In this document: in pieces, positions 10,896 through 23,651 of the stretch
How the letters are laid out: the number at the start of each line of letters is the position of its first letter
How positions within the stretch are numbered: position 1 is the first letter of the stretch
Source: Collybia mongolica
Taxonomy: Eukaryota; Basidiomycota; Agaricomycetes; Agaricales; Clitocybaceae
Reading direction: 5' to 3'
NCBI GenBank assembly: GCA_013420905.1
Contig: JAAXNY010000001.1
Coordinates: forward strand, 7,068,001 to 7,132,000
DNA: 64,000 nucleotides
The notes under the pieces: generated by a model
Told to the model about the DNA's origin: nothing
The model's input: the letters and a program-made list of their open reading frames with translations, nothing else
The model's database searches: none
Position numbers and translations under genes: made by a program

Positions 10896-13800
10896 TTAGC
10901 TTGGTTCGTGCGGTGAGGGTTTAAGACGGCCTGCTTTGGGTGATGCTTCATCGCTCCGCTCTGCTTTCTTTCCGGGCCGTTTTCCAAAATGCTTGCTTCG
11001 GTGCTTTTGAGAAACTGTAGCCGCTGCTGCGGCCTCAAACTCCATTTTGATGCGTGCCTCTTCTGCTGTCCACCATGTCAAGAAGTCTGCCTCTTCTTGG
11101 AGTGATTTCTCTTCCTCTTGTATGTCACGCAAGGAACGTTTCTCCTTGCCCGAGCCAGAGATCTGATCAAGCTCCAGTTGCTGAATGGCCAGAATTGACA
11201 TGCTGGGGGTTGATGGAGAAAAGGTAGCAACCGGTTTGACAGAAGACTGATTCCATGCTTTGCCTCTGTCGGGGTTTAATCAGCACTAACTTCGTATAAA
11301 AGCACAGAGGAGTTATTTACGAGGCGCGGCGGATAGTTGATGCATAAGGGTTTGCAGACGAAGCCGATTGTCGCGCTGGCGTAATTATTGGACCCATACC
11401 TGATGTGCCCCCTGACGACTGAGGTGGTGTTTGTGGTACCCGGAATCTCGGATTTTGACTGGATCCCAGGCTGGCAAACTGCGATTCCTTTTTACTGGAA
11501 ATATTTGATAAAGCGAGCATAGAGGGCGTGTCGGTTACTGGTGGGCGAGGTGCTGCATCTTGTATGGGTCTCCAATTCGACGTCAGTGATGTCCGTGTTG
11601 ACCCGGGGCTGCTTGGCGATAATCCAAGATCTCCTGGGTTCCGCAGATCATTTAGAGGTTTGGGGTTGCCCTTGATAATGTTGACTGGGGTATCGCGGGC
11701 CACCGTACCTAGAGGGCGGTGAAGCGATGGGGTATTGGCGGCTTCCGCCATCACAGCAATCATATCCACACTAAAGTTCAGTGATAAGCAATAGTGTTCG
11801 TGACGATCATACGGTTTACATACCGAGGCTTTGATGGTGCCTTCCATACAGGAGGGCGCGGAGCGGGGTTTGTTGAAAGAAACATTGGTCGCGAAGTGGA
11901 AATCACGTCTGTATCATCCATCGTGAAGATGTCTTCATTCGATTGTGGACGTCGAATAGCTCTTTGCGGACGGTTTCTTGGACTTTGATGAGGAGAGTCG
12001 TTAGAAAGGGGCACTGGCGGTAAAGGACTTGGACCCATCGACGAAAATTTGATATGAAAGGAGTCTTTACGCGGTATACTATTATTTGTTCGAGGAATTG
12101 GGTGAGGGATGTCTTGCAAGGCCAGCCAGTCTGAGTGAATAACCATTGCTCGGAGAGCCAGGCAATTTGACCTCGATACCGGAAATTTTTCTGCCTGCTT
12201 CTGCCTTGCGAACTGTGCTAGGTGCTCGATTAGGTGAGTTGGAATGTCGTCCAGCATCCCGGTGGTAAGGAAAAGTTCCATGTTAACAGTGATATAGGTT
12301 TGAAGTCTTTCGGTCAGTTGCTCCGCATGAAGATAAGTGGCGTCGGAGAGGATGAAACCAGCCTTGTTGAGGCTCAAATGGTTTAAGATCACTGCTGAGC
12401 ATATGAGGACTAGGCGATCCAGGAGTAGCTCGTTCTACAATCAATCATAAGCATAAAACCCGGTATATAGATAACTCGACGCACCGCAGCGGCCATGACA
12501 TCAAACATCAACTCCAGAACCTCATCTATAGAAGCCACAGAATCTAGAGAATAATTAGGCCGCCTAGAGTTTTGCGACGGAAGGACAAACCATACCAATG
12601 GTATCAAACATTTCCGCATCTGCACCACAACACATGAAACGGAGCACATAATCCATGACCCGCCATGTGAGATGCTTCATGTTGATCGTAATCACTCCAT
12701 TTGAATCCCAGCGGTTTACTGTCCAAACGTTGTCATTGAAAAAATCTGCAAAAAATACAGACCGTGCTCGGAGGACGATGGAATAACACCGAATTTCCTT
12801 GTCAGCAAGTTGGAGGACAACATCGGGCGGAAAGATCGCCTGTTCAGTGAAGTCAAACTTTTGAGCTCTTTCAAACAGGCACTCCATGTCAGGTACCACT
12901 GAAGGGATGGGGGTACGCTTTACGGGGGACTCCAGAGATTGGACGAGATGAGGAAGGTTCAGTAGCGTGGCGAACGAACGCAGTTCAAATTTGATTTGAG
13001 CAGGCTGAATCTTTGCTTCTGATAACTGTCCACCAAGGGCGGCGGATGTCCGACCATCCCAGATAGACAGAAGGTCATCTGAATAGATATACTGGAAAAG
13101 TATAAGGATGGAGATAGGGTGACAACCAACAATGGCTAACTTCATAGGCCTTTTTCCATAATCGTTGCCACCCAAAAGTTTTAAAGAGATCCCCGACGCT
13201 GTGTCTTTGGCGACCCTGGAACCACTCAAAATCTCGTATAAAACGGAAGATCGAATGCCGAGGATAACACGGTGAGCAGGAAATACAGTCCCCGATGAAC
13301 CATGAACGACAATGTCAGCGCCATAAGGGAGGTATAAAGTATCAGGAGGGGTTGGAAATTTATGGCGGGTCTTCTTCTGAATGGCTAGAACATCAAGCAA
13401 TTGTTGAAGTTTTTGGATGTCGTTTGAGATGCACAAATCATCCACTTCCTCGTCAGGTTTTCCATCCCAAGAAATAGGTTGATGCAGAGGGGTATCTGAA
13501 CAGTGCGATTGAGATATATGTTCTCGAGACCCAGCGCGAAGAACAGATAGATACGGTTGAACTTCAGCCATGTCTTGTGCGATCTTATTACCGCATACTT
13601 CGATTCGTCGGGGTCCATATTCCACTCGCAGAGCACCAAATGCCCCCGTGCTGTTCGCACATACTTGGGTGATGCGTTGCAAATTTGGCACGCGCTGGAA
13701 TTTAAAAGCCTTGCCGGATGTGGCCTGACTAGCCTTTGTACTGCGTGAGCGCACGAACACGTGGCCGGATTCAGTACAGACGATGATCGAGCCGTCGGAC

Positions 13801-15681
13801 CCAAGAGCGACATCCTGTGAACGTTAGGTTCTCATGCCGTTGTAATCTGGTTAAAATCACCTTGACAGCACTAAATTTCTTCCGCAAAGCCCATACGCGT
13901 TGAGGTTTGAAGCTTGGCCTTTCTTTTCCGGATGCCCCATCACCTTCCGTAACACCGGAAACAGAGAAAGTGAACAGTTCTCCATTAAACGACAGCGCTG
14001 CGAAGGTGTCCTCACAACTCGTAATTTTGGAGATTTTGGCATCCTGCATAGCTTCTGGTGGCCGGTGCGGTTGCATCTCGGGAGGAAAAGCATGGCCCGG
14101 GAACCTGGAAGTTCCAGCATGATTACACTTGTTCATTACTGAATTGGGACGACATACGGGATCTTAATTTGTCGATCATTCCATATGCAGACAACATCAT
14201 GAGTTTCTAAGAGACATGCCATAACAGAATCCTATGAGAACGTATGAGTTCTTGATACTTCTTTCACAAGCTTTCATAATACGAACGGTCAAAGAGATTG
14301 CGAGAACCGGGTGAGTGACCTTGCTGGCCTTACGGGGAAGAATTTGCACCGGTTGCGCAGCTTTGTCATAACCTGTGGGAGCGGTTAAGAATGGGGAATT
14401 ATTCCAAGGATAAACATACCCAGTTGTCCATTATTTGTGCCCCAAGTGTAAACATCTGAACATGTCCAACAAGCCGACGCACCCTTGGAAGCCGCAACAC
14501 CTTTTACAAGTTCCTTCCTTAGTGGACCATGTATTTTCTTTGGTGTGGACTGGATAGGCTCCTCGATCCGTCCAAAGCCCTCCCCAGAGGTGCTCTCAAC
14601 AATATAACCGAGTTGTGCAAATCGATTCAAGCCCCAGCTAAGAACTTCACCGGATTTCGTTAAAGCAAGGGTATGATCTTGACCTAACGCCACAGAAACG
14701 ATCGTTTGGGTGAATTGTGGCAAGGCTTTGAGACTGTATTGTGTGTGTTGTCCAGGACCTAGGCTGCACGAGATGGTATCAATCATCGACATTAACCAGA
14801 CCACGAAAAAAAGGAACCCACCGTCCCCCACTACCAAATCCACAGACTCGTATGTTGCCACTGCTTTCGGACGTGACAATGACTATCTCTCTTGAGCATT
14901 TAGGAAGACGCAAGAGGGTAGAAAACTGACCCGTGTGAAGTTTGGACATTTGAACTTGACGCGTGAGGATGGGAGAAGATTTAGTGCTTAATTTTCCTTG
15001 TTCCTCAGTATATTCTTCCTTTCTCTGAACGATGACTTGGTCGGGGTACGTTCGATCGCTCCCGTCCCCCAATCCCAACGCAGCATTTCTAAAGGGGACG
15101 TAGTAATGTTACAAAATCTAACACTAGAGCAAAAAAGGTGGTTTACCTATTCACTCCCCATGTATAAAGCTCAGCGTAAGATTCACTCGAGCTGGGTTTA
15201 GTTTCATTGATGGTTGAATTATACAGATCGAAAGCTGTGTATCCGTCGAAATCCTGAAGTGACCGATCTGTATCTGTTCTTTGAAGAAGCAGAAGGCTAA
15301 TCTGATGTGAGTTGAAGTAGCTGGAGCAGGTAAATGCACTTACGCAACTGGAAAATTGGCTTGATACATAGCTCTATGCAGTGGAGTCCAGTGACTTTCC
15401 GTGTCAGGAAGATTGACATTAATGTGCTGGTGGCGCAAAAGAAGCTTGACGTATTCGATGCTATCCGGAGAAGCGCAGGCAAGATGAAGAACAGTCCTTC
15501 CTAGCCAGTCGCGCGCGTTGACATCGAGAGCCATCGTAGATGTCAATATGCCTGATCGGTTCCATGACTTCCCGCCGCTGGTGCTGAGGCCGGTGTTAAC
15601 CGGGCCTCGGTCACCGCCATCCAGTAGGCGTTGGAATGCCTGCCGATTTCGTAGATGGAAAAAGTCATGAAGCAAGGTCAT
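10896..15681 (-). CDS. Ankyrin-RCC1-BTB protein related to inhibitor of Bruton tyrosine kinase (IBtk)
   Basis: A multi-exon gene of roughly 1,300-1,400 residues. Domains in order: ankyrin repeats (DWLGRTVLHLACASPD, SHWTPLHRAMYQANFP), then RCC1-type propeller blades (NAALGLGDGS, GEVLSWGLNRFAQLGY, VYTWGTNNGQLG). These are followed by a first BTB domain (YGADIVVHGSSGTVFPAHR) and a second BTB (PDVVLQLADKEIRCYSIVLR). The protein ends in a Pro/Ser-rich region and a charged tail rich in Glu then Lys/Arg. This order is that of metazoan IBtk and its fungal relatives, which act as CUL3 substrate adaptors. Joining FPVA to LALLLLQRTD across the first intron restores a continuous frame. Not every exon border was fixed. 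The substrate is unknown. Confidence 0.85.
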
Positions 15682-16266
15682 GCAGAACGAAAAGCAGACC
15701 GAACGACCTCAGAAGGAAGATTCCCTCGGTAGATCAGATATTTCGTATTGCTATGCTCGTTCGAAGATGAGCACAGGCTTTTGGGGTGTGAATATCAATA
15801 GGATTTGAGAGCTGAAGGTGATAAATTAGTGTTTAAATATGAGGGCGGCTGCGAAGATTCGTCAGTTGAACGTTTCCGAGTCAATACGGCCATTTGTAGA
15901 ATGCTGACAAACGTGCTGGAGTAACGTTTTCCGAAAACATTGATTAACGCTCGGCACTTGTATCATTATGATCGTATATTTTATACCAGTTATTTCGTCT
16001 CGAACCCAAAGATTTGCATTACCCTAAATAGATGGGGCCCAGGTACGCTTAACGCTCTAAAATGCGAGGGCGAAGACGACAAACAGATTTCATCGCGCCA
16101 TTCATACTTCCCATCCAACACCTCTTCGATCCCCTAGATTCATCCTTCTACCGAAGTGTTGAGGAGCTATCTGCATAGTTATGGAAGTAAAGCGTAAAAG
16201 AGGACGTATCCTGCGACTTCTTCATTGAACGCAACGCGAAAGAGAAGGGGGTTTAAAGAATCTAAA
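15682..16266. other. Intergenic region holding the promoter of the ankyrin-RCC1-BTB gene
   Basis: It lies between the start of the IBtk-like gene and the stop of eIF3j, both on the minus strand. Only short unsupported ORFs are present. I see no clear TATA box. Confidence 0.45.
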
Positions 16267-17276
16267 TTACATAAAATCATCGGCATTGTTTCCAAAATCG
16301 TCAAGAGCCTCATCGTAAATGTCAGTATCAAGTCTGGTAAATCACATATAAGTATAAATGAGACATAAGAAGGACAGGTGGAATACTCATACTTGGCTGA
16401 TACTTTGGCAGCACCTAATGCCGGTTTGGTAGCCGACTTGGACTTCCTTTTTCCGCTTGCTTTGTCCCTCTGTTCCTTTTGTTTCTCGTTTGCGAGGGTC
16501 GTCAAAACACTCGCAGCCTTGCGTACTTCGACGTCCTTCAATGGCATCGCAAGCGCCCGTACGTGGTGCTCAACAAAGGACGCGTAGAGTGGCTTGTTTT
16601 GGTGCCTCTTGATGATGAATTCAATAATCCGAGAGGAGAGGTCACTGAAATCATCCTTTGTACGTGGTTGGAAGGAGATCAAGGAGTCCAGCTCTGAAGA
16701 TGACGTCCCTGGAGAAAAAGCTTTAGCTCAACCTTCAAATACACCTTGGGCCTTCATACCACCAAGAGCGGCTGCACCAAACAACTCAGCTGCATTATTA
16801 AGATCCGAGTTCAATTCCCTTTCTTTGTCTCTCCGGGCCTTCTCGCGGGGATCCAAAACATCATCTGAATCGTATTCGTCATCGTCCTCTTCACCGGCCA
16901 CCTTTCGGGCAGCCCTTTCTGCCTCCTTCTCTGCGAGTTTGGCCTTAAGGGTACCTTTCTTCTTTGGTGGTGCCACAGGTGCGGATGTGGGTTTGTCTTC
17001 ATCTTCGTCAGATGAAGCATCCCAGTCGCTCTAAATCGTCTGTCCAGTGAATCTCTAGGTGGCATGGAGGCGAAACGTACGACTGGGGCGTCGTTATCTT
17101 CGTCTTCTCCTTCCCATTTTTTCTTGATTTTCGCCACCACCTTCAGTGGTGGTTGTAAACTCGTCGGTTTCACAGGTGAATCGCTCCCGGACTCTTCTAT
17201 GTATCGACATTTTCCAATGAGTGCAATGTTCGAAGGTTGACTTGGAGAATTGTGAGACATTACCCCAGTCAGACAT
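16267..17276 (-). CDS. HCR1: Translation initiation factor eIF3 subunit J
   Basis: Five exons (17276-17264, 17196-17081, 17030-16733, 16693-16393, 16333-16267) encode 264 residues. The spliced N-terminus reads MSDWEESGSDSP, then KKKWEGEDEDND and SDWDASSDEDED. The highly charged KKKGTLKAKLAEKEAE region follows, and the C-terminus is DDFGNNADDFM. These are the family hallmarks of eIF3j/Hcr1, which helps 40S-mRNA binding and ribosome recycling in the cytoplasm. The first exon has only 13 coding nucleotides. Intron 3 is only 39 nt, short even for this genome, but the frame and the conserved sequence require it. The start is divergent from COQ9. Confidence 0.92.
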
Positions 17277-17473
17277 GTTTTTTTGTCGAAAGTGAACGAA
17301 ATAGATTTGATTGTGACAAGGATAAGATCTAAGAACAAACGATGATAATTTTGTGATGCGTGTTCTCGGCAAATTCCGTTCTTACTCACAAGTATCCTTC
17401 AGAATTCAAACGATGACTTAAAACTGGACATATATTGCACAACGACGGACGCAGTCACCATTATTTTTTGTCC
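17277..17473. promoter_or_regulatory. Shared divergent promoter of eIF3j and COQ9
   Basis: Only 197 bases separate the two start codons, so the two genes must share this control region. No TATA box is obvious, as is usual for housekeeping genes. Confidence 0.5.
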
Positions 17474-18330
17474 ATGCCATTATCAAGGTATTTGGTTGAT
17501 CAAAATAACGACAACAACTCGATTGACCAAACGTAAAGTGTGCGCCTGCTCCAGTTAGCCCTCCCATTTGTGAAAACCCATGGCTTTACTCGTGATGCGT
17601 TAGCACGATCGGTTATGGCTCTTCCATCTTCGAAGGCACACACAGAACCTCTCTCGGAAATGTCCGTATCCTCCATTTTCGGTTCAGGTGACTCTTCCCG
17701 CCGAAACCTCATCCAGACATGGTTAGACGATGGTATTCGGTACATGGACACAATGCCGGCGGGGTCATCGATGAACAAGGTCTTGCGCGCAAGGTTAGAA
17801 TATAACGAACCCGTTCTACAGTTTCTACCCGAGGTAAGGAAAGGTTGTGACGTTCTGAGGCCTTTATAAACTTTGGAAACAGGCGTTTTCTCTGCTTGCA
17901 TCCCCACAATCCGGATTACCCCCTCTAGACGTCCGTCCAGCTCTCCAACACGTTTCCACCATAGCAGACAAAGCCTGTTATATCACAGGAGACAAATCTT
18001 TGCAGGTATTTATCACCTGCCATCTCCTTCACGTCTCAAAATCTACCTGACTTTTTGTTTTCCAGCTCGCCTGGTATACCCGACGGATGTCACTTGCCGC
18101 AATATACGGTGCAGCAGGTCAGTCCCCTTATCGAGTATGTACAGCCTCCTCAGACGACATTGTTTTAAGAGCTCCATCAACTGACCTCTCCGGATACCGC
18201 ATACATGTTCTTGGAAACCCTTCTCCAGGGCTCTTCCTCACTTAAATCGTCCCTCAATGAAGCGAGCCTTTATTCAACATACATAGTGAAGAGTTGGGGA
18301 GGAATCATCAAAAGTTCTGGTATATTCTGA
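17474..18330 (+). CDS. COQ9: Ubiquinone biosynthesis protein COQ9
   Basis: Five exons (17474-17487, 17539-17833, 17883-18005, 18065-18116, 18170-18330) encode 214 residues. A 14-nt first exon supplies the ATG and MPLS. Joining it gives MPLSSVRLLQLALPFVKTHG, a COQ9 N-terminal helix-turn-helix. The C-terminal COQ9 domain is recognisable from LAWYTRRMSLAAIYGAAELH and SPDTAYMFLETLL. COQ9 binds lipids in the mitochondrial matrix and presents coenzyme Q intermediates to COQ7. The protein is somewhat shorter than usual at the N-terminus. No strong mitochondrial presequence is visible, so an alternative upstream exon is possible. Confidence 0.88.
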
Positions 18331-18566
18331 TGAAAGCTACAAAAAAGTATACTCTTTTACTGTACCCACTCCGATTTCTATCATGAAGCACACCTCAAAA
18401 TGGTTCATTCAGCTCAGCTTTGGAGATGAATATCGATCTCGACCGGGATCCCCGAACATTGCTTAGTTATTACTCGTGGCTTAGTTACGGCAATTAGCTA
18501 CTTATGTAATTATATAAAGCCTTTATGTACTCAAGATGCCCAACAATCCCAGCAATTGCTGCAATT

Positions 18567-19207
18567 ATGTCTTTAGAGACACCTTCCCCAGGGTTTGACC
18601 CCAACTTCTTCTCCGAACATTCCGTCATTCTCGACCACCCCATTGCCGATGTTTTCACTATGATTGGGACTTCGGAAGGACATGAGCGTACCACTCGCCT
18701 ATCAAAACTATGTTCGGGATTCGAGCTTCAACACCGCGATATAGTATTCATCCCTCAACATACCTCACTCGTCGAGACCTACGTCCGTTCACGAGTGTCG
18801 TCCACCCAAGCAGAATATACCTCTGGTCTTGAAGCTCCCACACGACAAATTGATCGACAATTTTTCCGATTGCAAGAAACAGTCCCTGTCGTATTTGGCT
18901 TATTACATGCCAAAGTGAACATCTCCGGAGCGCTGTCGTGGGATGAAACCACTAAGGTTGCATTATACGAGAGCAATACTGATTCGGGGATTTTGGTGTG
19001 GAAGTCCAGGGTATTTGAAGAAATGGACGACAAGAGAACGAGAGTTAGCGAGAAAATAAGAGGTAAATGTCCGAGCTTGTTAAGGAGTATAGTTCAAAGT
19101 CAGACACTGAAAGGACATGTGTAAGTTATGTATACTACGTTGTGACATCCCCTAACTTTACTACACCATATAGAGCCCATATGGATTTATATCGTACCCT
19201 CTTCTAA
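18567..19207 (+). CDS. Hypothetical protein, possibly SRPBCC/START-like fold
   Basis: Two exons (18567-19120, 19174-19207) joined by a 53-nt intron encode 195 residues. I do not recognise a named family. The N-terminus contains SEHSVILDHPIADVFTMIG, resembling the opening strand and helix of SRPBCC ligand-binding proteins, where a strand is followed by a Pro-x-x-V-F helix. No signal peptide or membrane segment is visible. An upstream in-frame ATG at 18525 exists, but its added residues look non-coding, so the start at 18567 is preferred. The second exon adds only AHMDLYRTLF. Confidence 0.7.
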
Positions 19208-19655
19208 TTTGATACGTTTCTGCCCAAATAATTCAAAAACGCTATTATGGACCAGGCGTGCCGCGCATCAGATGTAAGTTATGCAAGTTGCCCTTGCGTG
19301 GTTCCCGGATCTCAGCCACTGGTGCAATTAGTGTATTCGGCTTGACCAAACTGTTAGTGAAGCGAAAGTTCCCACTGATGGTACATTTATGTGCTTCTAT
19401 CACGACGTGGGTCGTGTCCATCTTCCAAAACTCTTGATAACCCTACCTCCATCACCCACAGTTTGAAACAACAACACTCCTACACGATGATCTGCAGCGC
19501 GGGAATGACCTCCCATGCGTAAGGTAAACTCAATCGCCCATGAGATGAACGGAAATTTGCATACGAGTCTGCGACGAGCATGTGAACCTGGATCATCTCT
19601 GGTAGCACATGGGCACGCCACGCAGGATATAATTAAACCCCCCTTGAAATTCCCT

Positions 19656-19662
19656 TATATAA
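19656..19662 (+). promoter_or_regulatory. TATA-like element upstream of the amino-acid transporter
   Basis: TATATAA lies 43 bases before the chosen ATG at 19705. This implies a very short leader. Confidence 0.35.
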
Positions 19663-19704
19663 CTTCTAGTGCAGGCCTCCCACCCCTTCTTACCAGGATT
19701 CCGT

Positions 19705-22319
19705 ATGTCAGCATCAGAGAAAACCGCCATTGAACCTGCCCTTCACGGAGCGCCAAAAGACCCCCAGTACAACTCGCCATCGATTAATTCGAACGGGGTG
19801 GTCTTCGAGGAGTTTCTTCATTACGCAGCCATTCAGAGGCATGCCGAAGAAATCTCATTCCGACCTCCCTCATCCACATCCCCAGGAAAAAAACAATCGT
19901 GGTTTTCTCAAATGCCACGGTTCAAAGAACCTAATGTCGATATCGATGTGCACAACACTAGTCTTAATCAATCCCTGAACGAAGATGAGATGGAAAAGGC
20001 AAATGCCTTGCGAGCCTTGAGGTCCGCCTCATGGGCTTCCATATTCTATCTCATAACGACAGATATTCTTGGCCCCTTCAATGCACCATTCGCCATCTCC
20101 CAGGTTGGATGGGTTCCTGGTATGTCGAGAAAACTGATGAAGGACTTGATTGACGAGCCGCTCCACTTCTAGGCATCATCCTATATTTCTTTAGTTAGTG
20201 ATTAACCTGAAATGACCCATATACGGTCAAGTATTGATGCGTATTTTAGTGGGAGTCGCAGCGATGTATACTGGACTTCTCCTATGGAGGCTCTTCATTC
20301 ACCTCGATTCCTTGAAATATCCTGTGAAGACCTATTCAGATCTAATGGACAGAATATTTGGGAGAGCCGCTCACCATGCATGTAATGTTTTACAAAGCTT
20401 GCAGCTCATCATTGTTGTTAGTTTTCAGTTTGCTCATTACATGTTATAATAGTTCACATATGTTACAGGTTGCAACAATCTGCTTGAGCAATGGCCAAGC
20501 CGTATCGCAGATCAGTCAAGGACGCGTGAGTTCCTAGAGCAGATTGAAAAATTTGAAGGCTGACAACTTGTGAAATTTGTGACTGGCCAGCTGTGCTTCT
20601 CTATCTGTATTGTGATCTGGGCCTTTTTGGGCATGTTCATCGGACAAATTCGTACGCTGAAGGTAAACATCCGGAGCTCATGCTCTTGGCTGCCAAATCA
20701 TAATTGCTGTTTATAGACTTATGGCTGGCTAGCTAATTGTGCTGTCTGGTGAACATGCTAGTACATCCTATATTCTGAGTATTCCTAACTTGGTCATATT
20801 TCTAGGATCAACCTCTCTATTATCTTCATCTCGATGGGCTTCGTAGCCCATAGCCCTCCGAACTTTGAAGCAGCAGCTAAATCTCTTGGAGTTGAAGAAG
20901 GGCCCATAAGAACCGAAAAATTTGGAAGCTTGCCTTTGTTCTTGCGAGTACGTTCGATGTGATGTTCCTTACTCTCCTAATCTCATCTCTCTAAAGATCA
21001 ATGGTATCATGAATATGGTGAACATGGAATTGGGACTATTTGGATCACGTTAACAGTTTTTTCAGGTATATGCGTATGGGGGAGGAATGATTTTTCCAGA
21101 AATGGTGACTTCGATACATATGTGCCACTACCACTTTTTTTCACAAACCGACTGCACCCTAGATGGCCGAGATGAAGCGGCCCATGGATTTTTGGAAGGG
21201 CATGGTAGGAAAAATGATATGTAGTAGTTTCTTTTATCCACTCCCGTTAAACAGGCTGTGGCTCAAGCATTGATTTTCGCGGCCTACGTCACATACGGAG
21301 CTTTTGTTTATGTATGTCCTTTCTTGTGTTGGATTTACTGTGATCATTTGGCTTATCAAAAACAACAGTCCTTTCAAGGACAATTCACTCTCCCGCTCGC
21401 ATATCAAGGGGTTAGCAGATTTTCTTGGCAAACTGTCGGTGAGTCGAGCCTGTTTATTTGTTACGCTTGGCCAAGGCTCAATCGAAAAATTCGTCTAGGC
21501 AACGTACTCTCTCTCGTAACCGGAATCATCGCAGCGGGTCTCTATGGGAATATCGGAATCAGTTAGTTATTTCAAATATCAGTTCTTTTTATTTTTGACA
21601 TCCGAAGCAGAGGTTATTTACGTCAAGATTGTGGAGGAATGGTTTGATGGTCCTCGTTTAATGTCTAGAAAAGGCAGATATCTTTGGTCTTGTAAGTCGA
21701 TATTTCGATGCTACCTCACATGTGAAGAATTACGCAGTGGCTAGTCATGGTCGTTATGTATTGGGCCCTCGGTATGTCTCAATTTTATCCAGCACTACCG
21801 TCCCCATGTACATGCCACGCATTCTTTCAGCTTTTATAATAGGCTCGGCCATTCCTCAGGTCCAGACGATCACCGGTCTCATTGGAGCGATTGCTGTGAT
21901 GCAGTTCACATATACTTTCCCGCCACTCTTACAATTAGGGTACGATGTGATAACGGACGCGATGAGTGAAGACGAGATATATATTCCAGGAAAGGGCGCA
22001 AGTGGGCGTGTTGACGATTGGCATCAATGGTCCCGATGGCGTCGGGTAAGCACTGATTACCCTTCTAACTTAACAGTCCTGAGTCAAAGGGTGGTCGAGC
22101 AGGGGCTATTCGGTGGGCGGTGGTACTATAAGTTAATCAATCTGATCATATTTCTTGGAGGTTTAGCGATGGGAGGTCTCGGTAAGAGCTTCCTCTCCTT
22201 GGGAACCAGGAAACTCATCTTGAGGCCCACAAGGGATGTGGGGGGCCGGAGAGTCAATTAAGGCCGTCTTCGAAAACAGCAAAGCCGCAACGTCATTTGG
22301 TTGCAAGGCCCCTGTATAG
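19705..22319 (+). CDS. AAAP-family transmembrane amino-acid transporter
   Basis: A gene of roughly ten exons. A hydrophilic N-terminal region of about 115 residues is followed by about eleven hydrophobic segments. Recognisable pieces are RSASWASIFYLITTDILGP with FAISQVGWVPG (first segment), ICLSNGQAVSQISQG, NGIMNMVYAYGGGMIFPEM and FIIGSAIPQVQTITGLIGA. The YAYGGGMIFPEM and AIPQV motifs are typical of fungal AAAP (Avt/MTR-like) permeases, which move neutral amino acids by proton symport. The last exon ends ...FENSKAATSFGCKAPV after a short intron at the GGLG codons. The substrate cannot be told. Exon borders in the middle are approximate. Confidence 0.85.
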
Positions 22320-22551
22320 ATCTGCGCAGGTTTATTTAAAAGAATAAGCCGAGGGTGACTTGAGTACGTTATGTACGCTTACTAGTAGGGCTGGTCGATT
22401 TCCCATTTGTAACATTGTTCCCATGAGGCTTTTGTTGGTACGGAGTCTTAGCCTTGAACACAAATTGAGCCTTCGTTATAAACTGGCTGCTGCATTGATA
22501 CAAATTGAGTGTTTGTTTTATAATATACTTCCAATTGAATTTCGCTAAGTA

Positions 22552-23489
22552 CAGGTGTTTCGGAAAAGCTTGTCCCCACGTGCGTTTGAATGATTTTATA
22601 AACAAAACAAATAGAAAAAATAGAAAAATGCCTATGCTTCCTCAACACAGGCCCTACGCTTCTCCACACTCTTTAAACACTCTAGATGTCTGACTATGAG
22701 TTGGATAATGAGTTGGGCTTCCCATCATCCAAAGATCCAGTCGAAAAAGATGGAGAATTTGATGATCAGTATTAAGAGTTGTCAAATAATGAATTGCTTA
22801 CACAGATCTTCGAAACACATTCACAACAAGGTGCGAGGACAGCAAACAAGCACAATCTGATAGCCCCCCAGACTCAGATAGCTCAGGAGATGAGCAACCC
22901 TTCCACCATCTGCTCATTGTAGACCATTGCTGGATTCCATCCATGGCAAGATGCTATAGCACTCTCCTCAATCTTGTTAGACCCATACTTGTGCCGCTGG
23001 TGCTGATACCTTCACATGTACCAGTCATGCTTGTTCCCTTTGGTTATGATCACCTCTTATGCTCTTTATTTTAGCATTAACCATATCCTAGGACCATTGT
23101 TGTACCCTCCATGAACTACTTACACAATACTCACACTTAGTATAAATAGTACTCATGTACTCTCGTTATTGTAGTATAATCCATATCTTCATTATACCTC
23201 TCTAAGTCCAAGATCTGGTGGAATAATGCTGTCATGTGAAGTGTAATTTTCTGCCCAGTGTCAATGCTTTTTACCGAGACACCAAAGTTGCAACATTGTC
23301 AATCTGCCACCCTTCATCAACAAGCTGGAGCATAAACTGCTTCACATCAGCAATTATACAATGAAATAGCATGGTTCTGGAGTCCCATACGTCGTGAATG
23401 ACGCCGGTAAGAATTTTTTTGGTCTTTCGTCTTTTTTTTATTTAAAAATCGCTCAAACGCACGTGGGACAAGCTTTTCCGAAACACCTG
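22552..23489. mobile_element. Small Tc1/mariner-like terminal-inverted-repeat element (MITE-like)
   Basis: The ends are inverted copies of each other for about 65-70 bases. The left end begins CAGGTGTTTCGGAAAAGCTT at 22552. The right end reads inward as the same sequence from 23489. Both ends are flanked by TA (22550-22551 and 23490-23491), as expected for the TA target-site duplication of Tc1/mariner elements. The 938-base body has no intact transposase frame, only short ORFs with stops. It is therefore a non-autonomous or decayed copy. It sits between the transporter and the YEATS gene. Confidence 0.75.
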
Positions 23490-23651
23490 TAAGTTGTTTG
23501 GGGTCAGTTTGGTTACATACACGGGTTTTACAAATCGGACCCATCCTCCAGTACAGTGTTTAACGTTGTGCGTCTACTATTACTATAGCTAACCTGGAGG
23601 ATATTCTACTGACGGGAGTGTTCTCGAATAGGTGGATGCTCAATACTTCTG

